Source: Pantanalinema sp. GBBB05 | GTDB taxonomy: Bacteria; Cyanobacteriota; Cyanobacteriia; Leptolyngbyales; Leptolyngbyaceae | DNA: 64,000 nt | Direction of reading: 5' to 3' | NCBI GenBank assembly: GCA_016743235.1 | Contig: VRZD01000029.1 | Location: 22,188-86,187, forward strand | Shown here: in pieces, positions 55,987 to 64,000 of the stretch | Position numbering within the stretch: the first letter of the stretch is position 1 | How the letters are laid out: each line of letters opens with the position of its first letter | The notes under the pieces: generated by a model | Seen by the model: only the letters and a program-made list of their open reading frames with translations | What the model was told of the DNA's origin: nothing | The model's database searches: none | Made by a program: the position numbers and the translations under genes

Positions 55987-56430
55987 CTACCTCGCCGCAA
56001 ACTGCCGATCGCGCCGTTTCTGTTTCTTACTCTTAATCGGCTTGGGATGTACTGGTGGGACTAAGTGAGCAGGGTTGAGCTTGGCTGATTCCTCCTGTAG
56101 CCCTGCCAGCAATGGAGCCGCCTGAGCCTGTTTCTCTGCCTCGATCGTGCCCCCCAACTTCTCAGCCAGCGCTTGACCCAACGCACCGATCGCGGGAGTG
56201 AGTTCGTGATAGTCCAAGGGCATTGCCGCATCTACCCGACCATCGCCGTAATAGTTAAACCGGACTCCCAACTGGGCAATATCCGGCGCGATCGCTAGCA
56301 GGCTCCTAGCTGCTTCTGCCTCCCTCACGAATGACGGAATCGACTCGTTAGCAAATGTCAGCAACGGCTTCAGATAGAAGGTCGTTAACTGTTTCACTTC
56401 AAATTGCTGCCCACGGATAGTGATAAACAT
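55987..56430 (-). CDS. Tail assembly protein, chaperone position
   Basis: 147 residues. MFITIRGQQFEVKQLTTFYL then KPLLTFANESIPSF and a basic tail (KSKKQKRRDRQFAAR). Similar in layout to small tail-assembly proteins between tube and tape measure. No second frame extension noticed. Confidence 0.6.
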   Translation of the reverse strand: MFITIRGQQFEVKQLTTFYLKPLLTFANESIPSFVREAEAARSLLAIAPDIAQLGVRFNYYGDGRVDAAMPLDYHELTPAIGALGQALAEKLGGTIEAEKQAQAAPLLAGLQEESAKLNPAHLVPPVHPKPIKSKKQKRRDRQFAAR

Positions 56431-56438
56431 TCAACCTC

Positions 56439-57083
56439 CTAAAATATTCCGCCTTGCTGTCTGAATTCCTGCTCGATCGCGGCTTGATTCCGCTCATACC
56501 AAGCCCGGTCTTTTTCTTCGTGTGCCGTTTCGTCTGACCCATGCGATCGTAGGTTTGTGTACTGTTTGATGAAATCCACCAAATCAGCGCGGGAACAGCT
56601 AGCCGCTAATCCCAAATACTGAGGAGTGCAGAGGGACAAGGAGGCAAGCAAGTCCATATCCTCATTGCCACTGGTGAGCGGTTCTGTCTCTGACATATTA
56701 CCCGGTTCAGGATACCCGTACCCCATCAGGAGTTCTAGCTGTGGCAAGCCTACAACCTGCTCTGAGGGATTGAGTGGGTTAGGGATGGGGTCAGTAGCAA
56801 TAAAGAACTGGTGTCGTGATTGCGGGGTCAGGTCGGCTGCCCGAAACGCTGGTTCTAGGCGGTCAGCGATCGCTTGATAGTACGCCTCATAGTGCTGGAA
56901 CAGAACCGCATCGGCATGGACAAAATAGAACCCATCCAATGCTCTAACCCGATTTAGCAGCTCTAGATGGTATGCCCTGACCTCGGAGTGTTCCGCCAGA
57001 ATACCGTCTGGTGAAAGCAGTGATGGAGCCTTCACCAGAATGAAGCTGCGATCGCTGAACTCAAGTCTTTGGAACTTGGGCAT
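56439..57083 (-). CDS. Tail-associated protein
   Basis: 214 residues. No clear family; LELLNRVRALDGFYFVHADA and QYTNLRSHGSDETAHEEKDR. Two codons after the tube gene, so part of the tail module. Confidence 0.6.
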   Translation of the reverse strand: MPKFQRLEFSDRSFILVKAPSLLSPDGILAEHSEVRAYHLELLNRVRALDGFYFVHADAVLFQHYEAYYQAIADRLEPAFRAADLTPQSRHQFFIATDPIPNPLNPSEQVVGLPQLELLMGYGYPEPGNMSETEPLTSGNEDMDLLASLSLCTPQYLGLAASCSRADLVDFIKQYTNLRSHGSDETAHEEKDRAWYERNQAAIEQEFRQQGGIF

Positions 57084-57086
57084 AGA

Positions 57087-57917
57087 TTACACGACCGCCA
57101 ACTTGGGTAGGTCAATGATGGAATAACCCAGTCCTGTCCCGTCTGAAACGTCGCTTAAAATACGGAATTTCGCTTGGCGAGAGGATTCTGAACCGACCGC
57201 CCCACCTGGCAAACGTGAGACGTTCTTGACGGTCATCAACCGAGCTTTGTTATCGAACGAAATACCCTGAGCCACGATCGTCATCAATCCCAACGGGGTC
57301 GCACTTAACACGGTTCCAGCTGTAAATGAGTTGGGCACCCATCCATACACCTGCCGTCCCGTCGCTGCCAAAGATGAGTGAATGCTGATTGCCATGTGCT
57401 GCCCAATCTGCACTTCGTCAATACTTGCGGGGGCAGAGTCTACCACGGTCATCTTTTTGGCGAGCTTAGTGTCGGGGTCAATGTAGAAGATTTGCGCCTT
57501 ACTGCTTGCGGCTGATTGCGCCGGAACGCCATACCCTAGCTTTCCTGCGGCTCTTGCGGGATAGGCATTGGTCGCTGTGGCAAGGAATTCGGCATAGACC
57601 CAACCTTCAACAGAACCTGCACTCAGGTCAACAGCCACCCGATCGTGAATCAATGCCTCGGTTTCTAATGTCGCCATCCCCCACTCTAGGTCTAGTTCCC
57701 CTTTGCGCTCTTTCGGGTAACTGAAACTAACTACCATCGTCCCGTCTAACGCCATTTCCTGGGGTTCTTCGATGGAATCACCAGGGTTAACTGAGATTTT
57801 GGAGGGAGGGGTAGCCATCCCGATCGGAACCAAAATGACAACCCCATCCACTTCGAGCTGACGGAAGATACCGCAACGGGTAACGGTTCTGAAACACTTA
57901 ATTGCGTTGGATGCCAT
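57087..57917 (-). CDS. Major tail tube protein
   Basis: 276 residues. Beta-rich with SIEEPQEMALDGTMVVSFSY and ALIHDRVAVDLSAGSVEGWV; the C-terminal part ends SIIDLPKLAVV. Location directly before tail assembly genes and after a late module suggests the tail tube; direct homology is not certain. Confidence 0.65.
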   Translation of the reverse strand: MASNAIKCFRTVTRCGIFRQLEVDGVVILVPIGMATPPSKISVNPGDSIEEPQEMALDGTMVVSFSYPKERKGELDLEWGMATLETEALIHDRVAVDLSAGSVEGWVYAEFLATATNAYPARAAGKLGYGVPAQSAASSKAQIFYIDPDTKLAKKMTVVDSAPASIDEVQIGQHMAISIHSSLAATGRQVYGWVPNSFTAGTVLSATPLGLMTIVAQGISFDNKARLMTVKNVSRLPGGAVGSESSRQAKFRILSDVSDGTGLGYSIIDLPKLAVV

Positions 57918-57941
57918 AGCTGGACACAGTGAAGCTGTTGA

Positions 57942-57983
57942 GCATCCCAGCTAGGAGTGGGCAATCCTATCGCTATTTTGCCC
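57942..57983 (-). promoter_or_regulatory. Late module 7 (tail tube gene)
   Basis: Minus strand: GGGCAAAATAGCGATAGG, GCCCA...TGGG hairpin, GGGATGC. Nearly identical to module 1. GGCATCC overlaps the start codon. Confidence 0.75.
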
Positions 57984-58002
57984 TAGGTTTGCCAGAAAAT
58001 CG

Positions 58003-58026
58003 AAATCCGTCATCGTGACGGTTTTG
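58003..58026. repeat. TGACG palindrome, copy 18
   Basis: AAATCCGTCA-TCG-TGACGGTTTT, in a divergent gap, 2 bp upstream of late module 8. Confidence 0.85.
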
Positions 58027-58027
58027 A

Positions 58028-58060
58028 GGGCATTATAGTGGTAGCCCGATCGCGGGATGC
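58028..58060 (+). promoter_or_regulatory. Late module 8
   Basis: GGGCATTATAGTGGTAG, CCCG-ATCG-CGGG hairpin (compensatory G/C), GGGATGC, 23 bp before an ATG. Confidence 0.75.
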
Positions 58061-58083
58061 TAACACCCCACCAATAGATTCCT

Positions 58084-58437
58084 ATGGCACTGGCATGGAA
58101 CCGCGCAAAATTAGCAACCACGATCGCGAAAGCTCCAAAAATTGACGCTATCCTGACCGATGGCGACACGGCAATTCTTGACCTGATTGTTCCTGAAGAG
58201 GACACAGACTTTACGGCAGATACCCTGCTAGGACGATTGACACTGGTGAAGTCGATCGAAGGCAACGACCTTGTGATTAAGCTGACCGCTCGCAGCTGGA
58301 ACGGTGACGACGCTTACACCAGTAGTACTAACCCTGCCAATTCCACAGCTACTAATGTCGGCAATGAACTGGAAGTGTTGCGGGTCAATTTAGATTCCTT
58401 CTGGACAACTGGCGGATTTGCCAAGACCAATAGCTAA
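58084..58437 (+). CDS. Tail protein
   Basis: 117 residues, beta-rich with DGDTAILDLIVPEEDTDFTA and VIKLTARSWNGDDAYTSS. Possibly a minor tail or tip component. Starts a rightward block that ends in the tail-tip proteins. Confidence 0.6.
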   Translation: MALAWNRAKLATTIAKAPKIDAILTDGDTAILDLIVPEEDTDFTADTLLGRLTLVKSIEGNDLVIKLTARSWNGDDAYTSSTNPANSTATNVGNELEVLRVNLDSFWTTGGFAKTNS

Positions 58438-58456
58438 TTGATGGAGCGATCGCGCC

Positions 58457-58999
58457 TTGTATACCCCGCTCACCCCTCGCCTCAAACGAATTTTGATTCA
58501 ATGCCCCGAAGAATTAGAGGGTAAATACGACTCACGCCCAACGGATTTCGCCACGGTGGGGGACTTGCTGTTTTTAGTGGTGAGGTGCGATCGCTCCAAC
58601 TATAAGCCGTCCTACGACTACCAGGATGGTTCTCCCTCGCTGACTCGCACATTCAGCACCGTGCAATATCAGGTGAAAACCTATGTTCGGGGGGCGGACA
58701 TCAAAGCGACCGACCAACGGGCATGTCTATGGCGAATTTGTCGCCAGATTTCCCGGTTGAGTTTGTCCAGCGACTTGAGACGGAAAACCCCGATTCACCT
58801 ACTGGATTACGTTCTGCCAGAGGACGCTGACCAAGAGGCGGCAGATTTAGCAGGGGTGGAAGCAGTCAGCGATCGGCTGGTTATCTTCAAGGACCTGACC
58901 CCTGGAGGGGGAGCGGTCGAACTGGTTAGGCGTGGTCAATGGCTGCATGATGGATGGTCGTTTAAGTTTGAGGAAATCGACCCGAGGTTAGACCAGTGA
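58457..58999 (+). CDS. Tail-associated protein
   Basis: 180 residues from TTG (MYTPLTPRLKRILIQCPEEL). TFSTVQYQVKTYVRGADIKA and LFLVVRCDRSNYKPSYDYQD. No family recognised. Overlaps the next gene by 4 bp. Confidence 0.6.
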   Translation: MYTPLTPRLKRILIQCPEELEGKYDSRPTDFATVGDLLFLVVRCDRSNYKPSYDYQDGSPSLTRTFSTVQYQVKTYVRGADIKATDQRACLWRICRQISRLSLSSDLRRKTPIHLLDYVLPEDADQEAADLAGVEAVSDRLVIFKDLTPGGGAVELVRRGQWLHDGWSFKFEEIDPRLDQ

Positions 59000-59445
59000 C
59001 GGAGTCATTCGCCGAAATGAAAGCGCGACACAAAGAAGAATTCGAAGCCCTTGAGGAGCACATTCGCAGAACAAGAGCCAGTATGGAGGACTGCATCAAT
59101 CGACTTACCCTCAAATTTCGGATTCATGGCATCAAATTAGATATCAGCGCCAGTGAATACGCTCGTCTCGGGATTGAGTTGGGAGCATTGAGAAACCGCC
59201 TTGGAAGGCTACAAGCGGAAGCAGAACTGCAACGATCTGTCCTGAAATTGAATCATCGTGCCGAATGTGAGCGTTACCTTACAGAAAACAGCGCTGAGGC
59301 AAGAGCGATCGCCAGAATCAATAACCCTAATCCGGTTGAATGGATTACAGAGATAACTCCGGGCACACCGATTGATTTAGACGCAATAAATCAGCGCCTA
59401 ATAAAACGTGGATACAAGCCAATTGACCCAGAGAGGGCACAATAG
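58996..59445 (+). CDS. Coiled-coil tail-region protein
   Basis: 149 residues from GTG. Charged coiled coil (HKEEFEALEEHIRRTRASME) with a C-terminal WITEITPGTPIDLDAINQRL. Its end overlaps late module 9. Confidence 0.6.
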   Translation: MTESFAEMKARHKEEFEALEEHIRRTRASMEDCINRLTLKFRIHGIKLDISASEYARLGIELGALRNRLGRLQAEAELQRSVLKLNHRAECERYLTENSAEARAIARINNPNPVEWITEITPGTPIDLDAINQRLIKRGYKPIDPERAQ

Positions 59446-59467
59446 ATTCAGCCCTTTGACGGGATGC
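59435..59467 (+). promoter_or_regulatory. Late module 9 (tail-tip gene)
   Basis: GGGCACAATAGATTCAG, CCC-TTTGAC-GGG, GGGATGC, ending 24 bp before the ATG. Overlaps the preceding gene's stop. Confidence 0.7.
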
Positions 59468-59491
59468 TGCCACGCCTGACCGCTTCACCTA

Positions 59492-62368
59492 ATGTGGTTG
59501 TTATCCAGTCCTGATTTACCAGATACAGCGATCGAGGCTCCAACCGGGGCACCATTATGCAGTGTTGACCTTGACCACAGCATGGCTCCCCTCTGCCGAA
59601 TCGACTATCAGGCAGAACAGCCCGGAATTACCACGGAGACTGACCCCACCACAGCATTGATTCCTGTCCCAAATCTCACAGGAGACACTATCACCGTGAC
59701 CACTACGGGACTGGTAGATGTGGTAGTGGTGCATCACAACGGATTTACCTTTACCCCTGCCCTAAATCCCAATAATCCACAACCTGGGGAATTTGTGTTT
59801 ATTGTGGCAACGGGCAGCCTGACCCTGACCTTCGATAACACCTATCACCTGATTCCCGGTCTAGCACTGCAAATCTTGGGGGGAGTGGCAGCGATTCCCA
59901 CGGATTATGTTGACCCTTATCTGTTCTCAGCCCTGTTCAATCTACCGATTTACGGGGCGATTACCTGGACGTTGGGAACGGAGAACCAACCATCGGGGTC
60001 ATTGGTGGCGATCGCTAATGGCAGCACCATCAACGCCGTCCGGGAGCGGTTCAAGAAGGGCACTGAAATCACCTTTGCGGGCATCGGGTTCCATATCAGC
60101 AACTACAAGGAAAAACTCAAGCACCTGAAGCAGGAGCCGGGTAAGACTTACGAAATCCAAATCTCCCTGAGTGGCAAATGGGAGCGCAAACGATACCAGC
60201 ACCCCAGCTTTTTGAACCCAACGGCAGCTAGACGACTCGCCACGGGTGGATTGCCCTATCAAGACCCTGAGTGTTCACTCGCTGGAACTCCAACGGGGTC
60301 AGGGCTTTATGGAGTGCGGAAGTTTAAGACCAGCGTATTCGAGCTGGCTGAACAGCGTGGGGTGCCGTTTGTGGCTCATAACCCGCCATTGATGAACGAA
60401 CCTGACGCGATCGAGGTCTTAGCCGGTTCAACCAGTGTCAGAGACAGACTGCTATCCGTCCGGTTGCAGCAATTGAGAGCCATCCGCAGACGGGTTCCAG
60501 GGGCGCATCTAGAGGCGTGGGAGTTACCCATCCCCAAAGATTCCCCACGGGATGCCACGGAGCAATGGGAGAGCGCGGCTAGAGGGCTGCTCAGGCAAAA
60601 TGGATGCTTTATCGACTTCACCAAACCGGATGCAGTTAGGGCAAGAGCGATCGAGGATGTGAGGCAATGGCGGCACAACGTCGTGGAATTGGATGTCACC
60701 GTCAAGGGAGATACGGAATTCAGCGATGGCTATCTCGGCTATGGCGTTGAATACATTGCCAGTAAGCTATCCGGGGCATTCTCTGAAATCCCGTTCATGA
60801 GCTTCTACGAAGATGCTCAGGCGATGGCGCAATACCCACCTAGAATCCGGTGGAAGCGCAAGGAACCACTCCGGAGAACCATCACCACGGGGGACGAGGA
60901 TATCACCGCTCCACCGCCAGAACTTTCCACCCTAAAAACCTTGTCCCTCAATTGGGACCAGTCCGGCAGAACCAAGGAATTGATTCGGACAACTTCAGAG
61001 GACGGGGTAGAAGTCTTACGGGAGAGGGTTGTCTATGGGTTGGCTTATACCAGCGACCAGGTATCGAATTTAGATAGCTCAGGGTATGCGATCGATGGTC
61101 GGAATCCCATCAAAGGCAGTGCTTCTGAGTTCTGGCAACCCGTCCAGACTGAAACCACAGAGACAATTTTGGATGACGGAACGGGGTACTTTTTAGGGAG
61201 TCGCACGATCGGGCAGAAGCAAGCCCGATTCAAACAGGAAAGCGATCAGGGGCTGGAAGTGTTGCGGTATGGCGCGACGGGTAGCAGTCTCACCCCTGAA
61301 GAGTTGGCACTCAAGAACAGTTACAAATTCAATTGGCAGTCCAGTATCCAGGTTGAGAAAAAGTTGCTGTGTTCGTTCGACTCCTACTATGGGGACGCAT
61401 CCAATGAAGTTCCACCATTTGATGTGCAGAAGATTTGCAACCCAGACGGAACCTCTGTGTTGAAGGCGGTCAAAGACCCCAACTACACTCGTCCCATGTT
61501 CGAGTTGGCATCGCGCAGCTTTAAATCGACATTTGCGGCGATCAAGAATCCCGAATCGACCATCTTGAACCCATTGCCCGACCTTTGCACGGGCGAGGAA
61601 TCGGAGATTTACAAGTTTGTTGACATCATTCCTGACCCTACGGGCACCTTCGCCGTTAACCTCAACCCATTCGAGAAATCGGAGGACAAGACAGCAGAAA
61701 AACGAGATATTTTCATTGAGCGCACCTGCCAAACGTCGGCACAGGGAGCCAACTTTACAGAGATTGCCACTCAACGCAATTTCACTGAGCATGACGGACG
61801 ACCATCCACTGCTCAACGCAGACCACCCAAGTACGAGAAAGAGCAGTATGAACTGAATGTGGGTGACCCCAACAACTGGAAAGACCCTTACCGCCGCAAG
61901 TATGAGTGGATTTTATGCACTCCGGGGCGTGACCCTGCTGAGCCCTCACAGGGAGGGCTAAACGTGCCTAATGCTCGCTATTTTTCGCAGGCATTGACCG
62001 CCGCTAAAACTGATTACAAGATTCGGGATGTCTTGGAATCCGTGGATTTTAGCTACAGCATCCCGTTCAACGCGGCGATCAGACCCCTAGATAAAGACCT
62101 GATCGCTGTTGGTGATGAATCCTACAACGTGCGGGTTACTTCGGTTTCACAAACCGTGACATTCCAGGGCGAAATCAACGGATTGCCCGTACTATCTGCC
62201 CCTCAAGGGACAAAACTTAGTGCTGGAATCGACAGGGAAGTACCGATTACTGTTACCAAGCGACCGTTGCCGTTACCGCCCTTTGAACCCCGTGCAGGCA
62301 GTAGCGGACGGCAACTGTTGGGTGATTTGGAGCTTGGAGTTGTTCTTAAAACAAGAGGAAATTATTGA
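59492..62368 (+). CDS. Large tail-tip / baseplate protein
   Basis: 958 residues. The N-terminal 160 residues are beta-rich with YGAITWTLGTENQPSGSL near 155. Middle parts include RTCQTSAQGANFTEIATQRN and repeats of RR-type basic stretches. The C-terminal 140 residues (DVLESVDFSYSIPFNAAIRP then LDKDLIAVGDESYNVRVTSV) look like a tail-hub/tip domain. Size, late module and neighbours support a host-facing tail component. Confidence 0.7.
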   Translation: MWLLSSPDLPDTAIEAPTGAPLCSVDLDHSMAPLCRIDYQAEQPGITTETDPTTALIPVPNLTGDTITVTTTGLVDVVVVHHNGFTFTPALNPNNPQPGEFVFIVATGSLTLTFDNTYHLIPGLALQILGGVAAIPTDYVDPYLFSALFNLPIYGAITWTLGTENQPSGSLVAIANGSTINAVRERFKKGTEITFAGIGFHISNYKEKLKHLKQEPGKTYEIQISLSGKWERKRYQHPSFLNPTAARRLATGGLPYQDPECSLAGTPTGSGLYGVRKFKTSVFELAEQRGVPFVAHNPPLMNEPDAIEVLAGSTSVRDRLLSVRLQQLRAIRRRVPGAHLEAWELPIPKDSPRDATEQWESAARGLLRQNGCFIDFTKPDAVRARAIEDVRQWRHNVVELDVTVKGDTEFSDGYLGYGVEYIASKLSGAFSEIPFMSFYEDAQAMAQYPPRIRWKRKEPLRRTITTGDEDITAPPPELSTLKTLSLNWDQSGRTKELIRTTSEDGVEVLRERVVYGLAYTSDQVSNLDSSGYAIDGRNPIKGSASEFWQPVQTETTETILDDGTGYFLGSRTIGQKQARFKQESDQGLEVLRYGATGSSLTPEELALKNSYKFNWQSSIQVEKKLLCSFDSYYGDASNEVPPFDVQKICNPDGTSVLKAVKDPNYTRPMFELASRSFKSTFAAIKNPESTILNPLPDLCTGEESEIYKFVDIIPDPTGTFAVNLNPFEKSEDKTAEKRDIFIERTCQTSAQGANFTEIATQRNFTEHDGRPSTAQRRPPKYEKEQYELNVGDPNNWKDPYRRKYEWILCTPGRDPAEPSQGGLNVPNARYFSQALTAAKTDYKIRDVLESVDFSYSIPFNAAIRPLDKDLIAVGDESYNVRVTSVSQTVTFQGEINGLPVLSAPQGTKLSAGIDREVPITVTKRPLPLPPFEPRAGSSGRQLLGDLELGVVLKTRGNY

Positions 62369-62371
62369 TTC

Positions 62372-62554
62372 ATGGCTAACCGAACACCACAGGAAGTAAA
62401 TGCGATTTTGCAGTCCCTAGCCCCTCCCCCTCAAATCAGCACTCAGAATGCTGGACAAACGCTCATCATTTACGACCCCAGCACTCAGGCAAAGGCTGTA
62501 ATCAAACGAGCAGAGTCGATACGTAGCAGAACATCATCGGGTACTTATCGATAA
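62372..62554 (+). CDS. Small tail-region protein
   Basis: 60 residues, MANRTPQEVNAILQSLAPPP then QISTQNAGQTLIIYDPS. Follows the tip gene by 3 bp. No family. Confidence 0.6.
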   Translation: MANRTPQEVNAILQSLAPPPQISTQNAGQTLIIYDPSTQAKAVIKRAESIRSRTSSGTYR

Positions 62555-62558
62555 GTTA

Positions 62559-62591
62559 GGGCACAATTAAAACAGCCCTTCAGTGGGATGC
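62559..62591 (+). promoter_or_regulatory. Late module 10
   Basis: AGGGCACAATTAAAACAG, CCC-TTCAGT-GGG, GGGATGC; GCATCC recurs before the ATG. Confidence 0.7.
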
Positions 62592-62616
62592 CTCAATCGC
62601 CTCACCTTGCATCCTC

Positions 62617-63876
62617 ATGGCAACCGTTTCTCAGCTTCGACAACAGGCTAAAGCCCGGAAGGTCAAGGGCTACAGCAAAATGAATAAAGCTCAGTTAATG
62701 AGCGCTTTGGGCGTGAGTAGTGACCCCAGGCGTGACATGCGGCAACAGGAGGCAGCACGGGCAAAGGGGACGGCAAAACAGCACGGCATCGCCCAATCAT
62801 TTGCAGCAGATAGATTAGCTGAGAAATTAGCTCAGAGTAGCCCATTTCGGCATTCTGATAGTCCAGCAGGGGATATCAAAGACCAGTTGTTGAGCCGTGT
62901 GAAAAGTGACCTACGGAAGGCGCAACGGAAGAATGGCAACCTATCTCAAGACCAGAAGCGAGCCATAGCGATTAAAGCGCTGAAGGATGAAGCAACCAGC
63001 ATCCGCAAGAAACACGCTGAATGGAATGCCGAAGAGGATATGAGGCGTAAATCAGAACCGCCTGCCAAGGCTGAGAAAGGGAAGGGTAAGACGGAGGCTA
63101 AACCTAAAGCTGAACCCAAGCCCAAGTCAGAACCAAAGGCTAAAACTGAAAAAGCTAAATCGGATGACCCTGTTGACAACCCCAAGCGTCACAGTATCAC
63201 CTCACAGAAAGAGTTTGACGAGGTGGCAATGCATGTCTTTGACAAGCTAGATAAAGAGGTTGGACGAGGTGGGATGGTTCCGATTTACAGGATTCGCCGT
63301 GAAATTGGGGAAATGGTTCCACGCCACAAGTTCAACGAATTCATGAAGGGCTTGCAAAGTTCGGACAAGTTACAGCTATTAGAGGAATCAGTAGAGGATG
63401 CAGCGCCAGATAAAATTCGGGACTCTGTGACTACCAGCTTAGGCAAGCTTCGTGCCTACGCCAAGCTTGGAGATAAAGGGTCAGACGCGATCGCCGAAGT
63501 TCGCGAGAATTCTAAATCCATAGAAAAGAAATTGGAAGACAGACCCGATTTAGACCCTGCTGGACGTGCCGGAAATCTTCGCAAAGGCAAGCCCATCAAA
63601 GACCCCAAAGAGTTTAGTGATACCGTTTCGACGGCATTTAAGCATTTGGACGAAGATTTCAACCAAGGAGGGATGGTTCCAATCCATCAGCTACGTGACG
63701 CACTGGGAACCCGTGTCAGCAAGTCTGATTTCGATAAGCACATCGCCAAAATGCAGTCGGACGGGAGGATTCAGCTAATGGAAGAAGGAAACGGGAAGGA
63801 GTCCAAAGAAATGCTTGACGGAGCCTGGACAAGCCCACTTGGCAAACGCAGACTGTACGCCAAACTGACAAAATAA
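62617..63876 (+). CDS. Rho-N/SAP-headed late protein 4 with duplicated winged-helix-like modules
   Basis: 419 residues. N-terminal TVSQLRQQAKARKVKGYSKM then NKAQLMSALG is almost the same as in late protein 3. A lysine-rich linker spans about residues 40-190. Two C-terminal repeats, each containing GGMVPIxxxRxxxG and an LxxLYAKL-type ending (DKLDKEVGRGGMVPIYRIRR and KHLDEDFNQGGMVPIHQLRD), look like winged-helix domains. The stop overlaps the next ATG (TAATG). Confidence 0.75.
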   Translation: MATVSQLRQQAKARKVKGYSKMNKAQLMSALGVSSDPRRDMRQQEAARAKGTAKQHGIAQSFAADRLAEKLAQSSPFRHSDSPAGDIKDQLLSRVKSDLRKAQRKNGNLSQDQKRAIAIKALKDEATSIRKKHAEWNAEEDMRRKSEPPAKAEKGKGKTEAKPKAEPKPKSEPKAKTEKAKSDDPVDNPKRHSITSQKEFDEVAMHVFDKLDKEVGRGGMVPIYRIRREIGEMVPRHKFNEFMKGLQSSDKLQLLEESVEDAAPDKIRDSVTTSLGKLRAYAKLGDKGSDAIAEVRENSKSIEKKLEDRPDLDPAGRAGNLRKGKPIKDPKEFSDTVSTAFKHLDEDFNQGGMVPIHQLRDALGTRVSKSDFDKHIAKMQSDGRIQLMEEGNGKESKEMLDGAWTSPLGKRRLYAKLTK

Positions 63877-64000
63877 TGCTCACATCCCAATTCGGCTACG
63901 GTCGCTCATCACTCCCATTCACCGCCGACGATTTAACCGTCAGCAGTGGGGGAACAACAACAACCAACAGAACCCTAAACTTTGCAATCCAAGGGGAAAA
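63876..64000 (+). CDS. Tail-region protein (3' end outside window)
   Basis: Starts MLTSQFGYGRSSLPFTADDL and stays open to the window edge. FGYGRSSLPF is a start I associate with phage tail or fibre proteins; only 41 codons are available. Confidence 0.5.
   Translation, partial: MLTSQFGYGRSSLPFTADDLTVSSGGTTTTNRTLNFAIQGE

Noticed and set aside
55531..56036. Rightward open frames of 60-68 codons in the pyrimidine-rich region
   Set aside because: Composition follows the 5-base period, not a codon period; products are Leu/Ser-rich with no domain and no ribosome site.
1..64000. tRNA, rRNA, integrase, or attachment sites
   Set aside because: I found no cloverleaf, rRNA motif or tyrosine/serine recombinase sequence; they may lie outside the window.

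Overview
The window looks like roughly 64 kb of a temperate, tailed (siphovirus-like) phage or prophage of a cyanobacterium. The host assignment rests on the very frequent HIP1-type octamer GCGATCGC and its shorter GATCGC/CGATCG forms on both strands. The phage assignment rests on a DnaB helicase with an initiator-like partner, an SSAP (RecT/Bet-like), a repressor and antirepressors, small and large terminase, portal, scaffold, P22-like coat protein, tail tube, tape measure and a long tail-tip protein. I see no integrase, rRNA, tRNA or CRISPR array. Both window edges cut genes.

Layout. 1-8.8 kb: leftward early operon of overlapping genes (initiator with an iteron cluster inside it, DnaB, winged-helix and small proteins). 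8.8-9.6 kb: lambda-like immunity switch with divergent promoters, a dyad operator and a rightward repressor gene. 9.6-14.3 kb: leftward recombination and accessory genes, interrupted by a TnpB-only insertion sequence that left a gene remnant. 14.4-23.3 kb: rightward operon with two Xre proteins, an AntA-type antirepressor, a cluster of small membrane proteins with an FtsK/SpoIIIE-like ATPase, a J-domain protein and zinc proteins. 23.3-42.3 kb: leftward tail-fibre, head and packaging genes. 42.3-44.2 kb: rightward tail-completion genes. 44.3-48.6 kb: small genes and a second antirepressor cassette. 48.6-57.9 kb: leftward tape measure, lysin-like peptidase, tail chaperone-position genes and tube, interrupted by a rightward two-gene unit followed by a strange repeat region. 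58-64 kb: rightward tail-tip genes.

How it works together. At least ten structural genes on both strands are each preceded by the same roughly 40-bp module (GGGCA-N2-AT-like box, a CCC...GGG hairpin with compensatory changes, then GGGATGC), which I read as a phage-specific late promoter/leader. A second dispersed family of about 18 short palindromes (CCGTCA-N2/4-TGACG with A- and T-rich flanks) sits mostly on stop codons and, in four cases, directly upstream of the late modules.

The most unusual items are: (a) a 500-bp region (55.42-55.93 kb) with a TC dinucleotide repeated every five bases, punctuated by four hairpins with compensatory/wobble pairs, downstream of a possible RAMP-fold protein; (b) four late proteins sharing one N-terminal Rho-N/SAP-like domain but carrying different C-termini (zincin peptidase, ADP-ribosyltransferase-like, repeats), one of them with a textbook -1 frameshift signal; (c) a large terminase with a decayed nuclease domain followed by a second intact-looking one, next to an ATPase-only paralogue. 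All functional statements come from reading the sequence and remembered family features; no database search was run.
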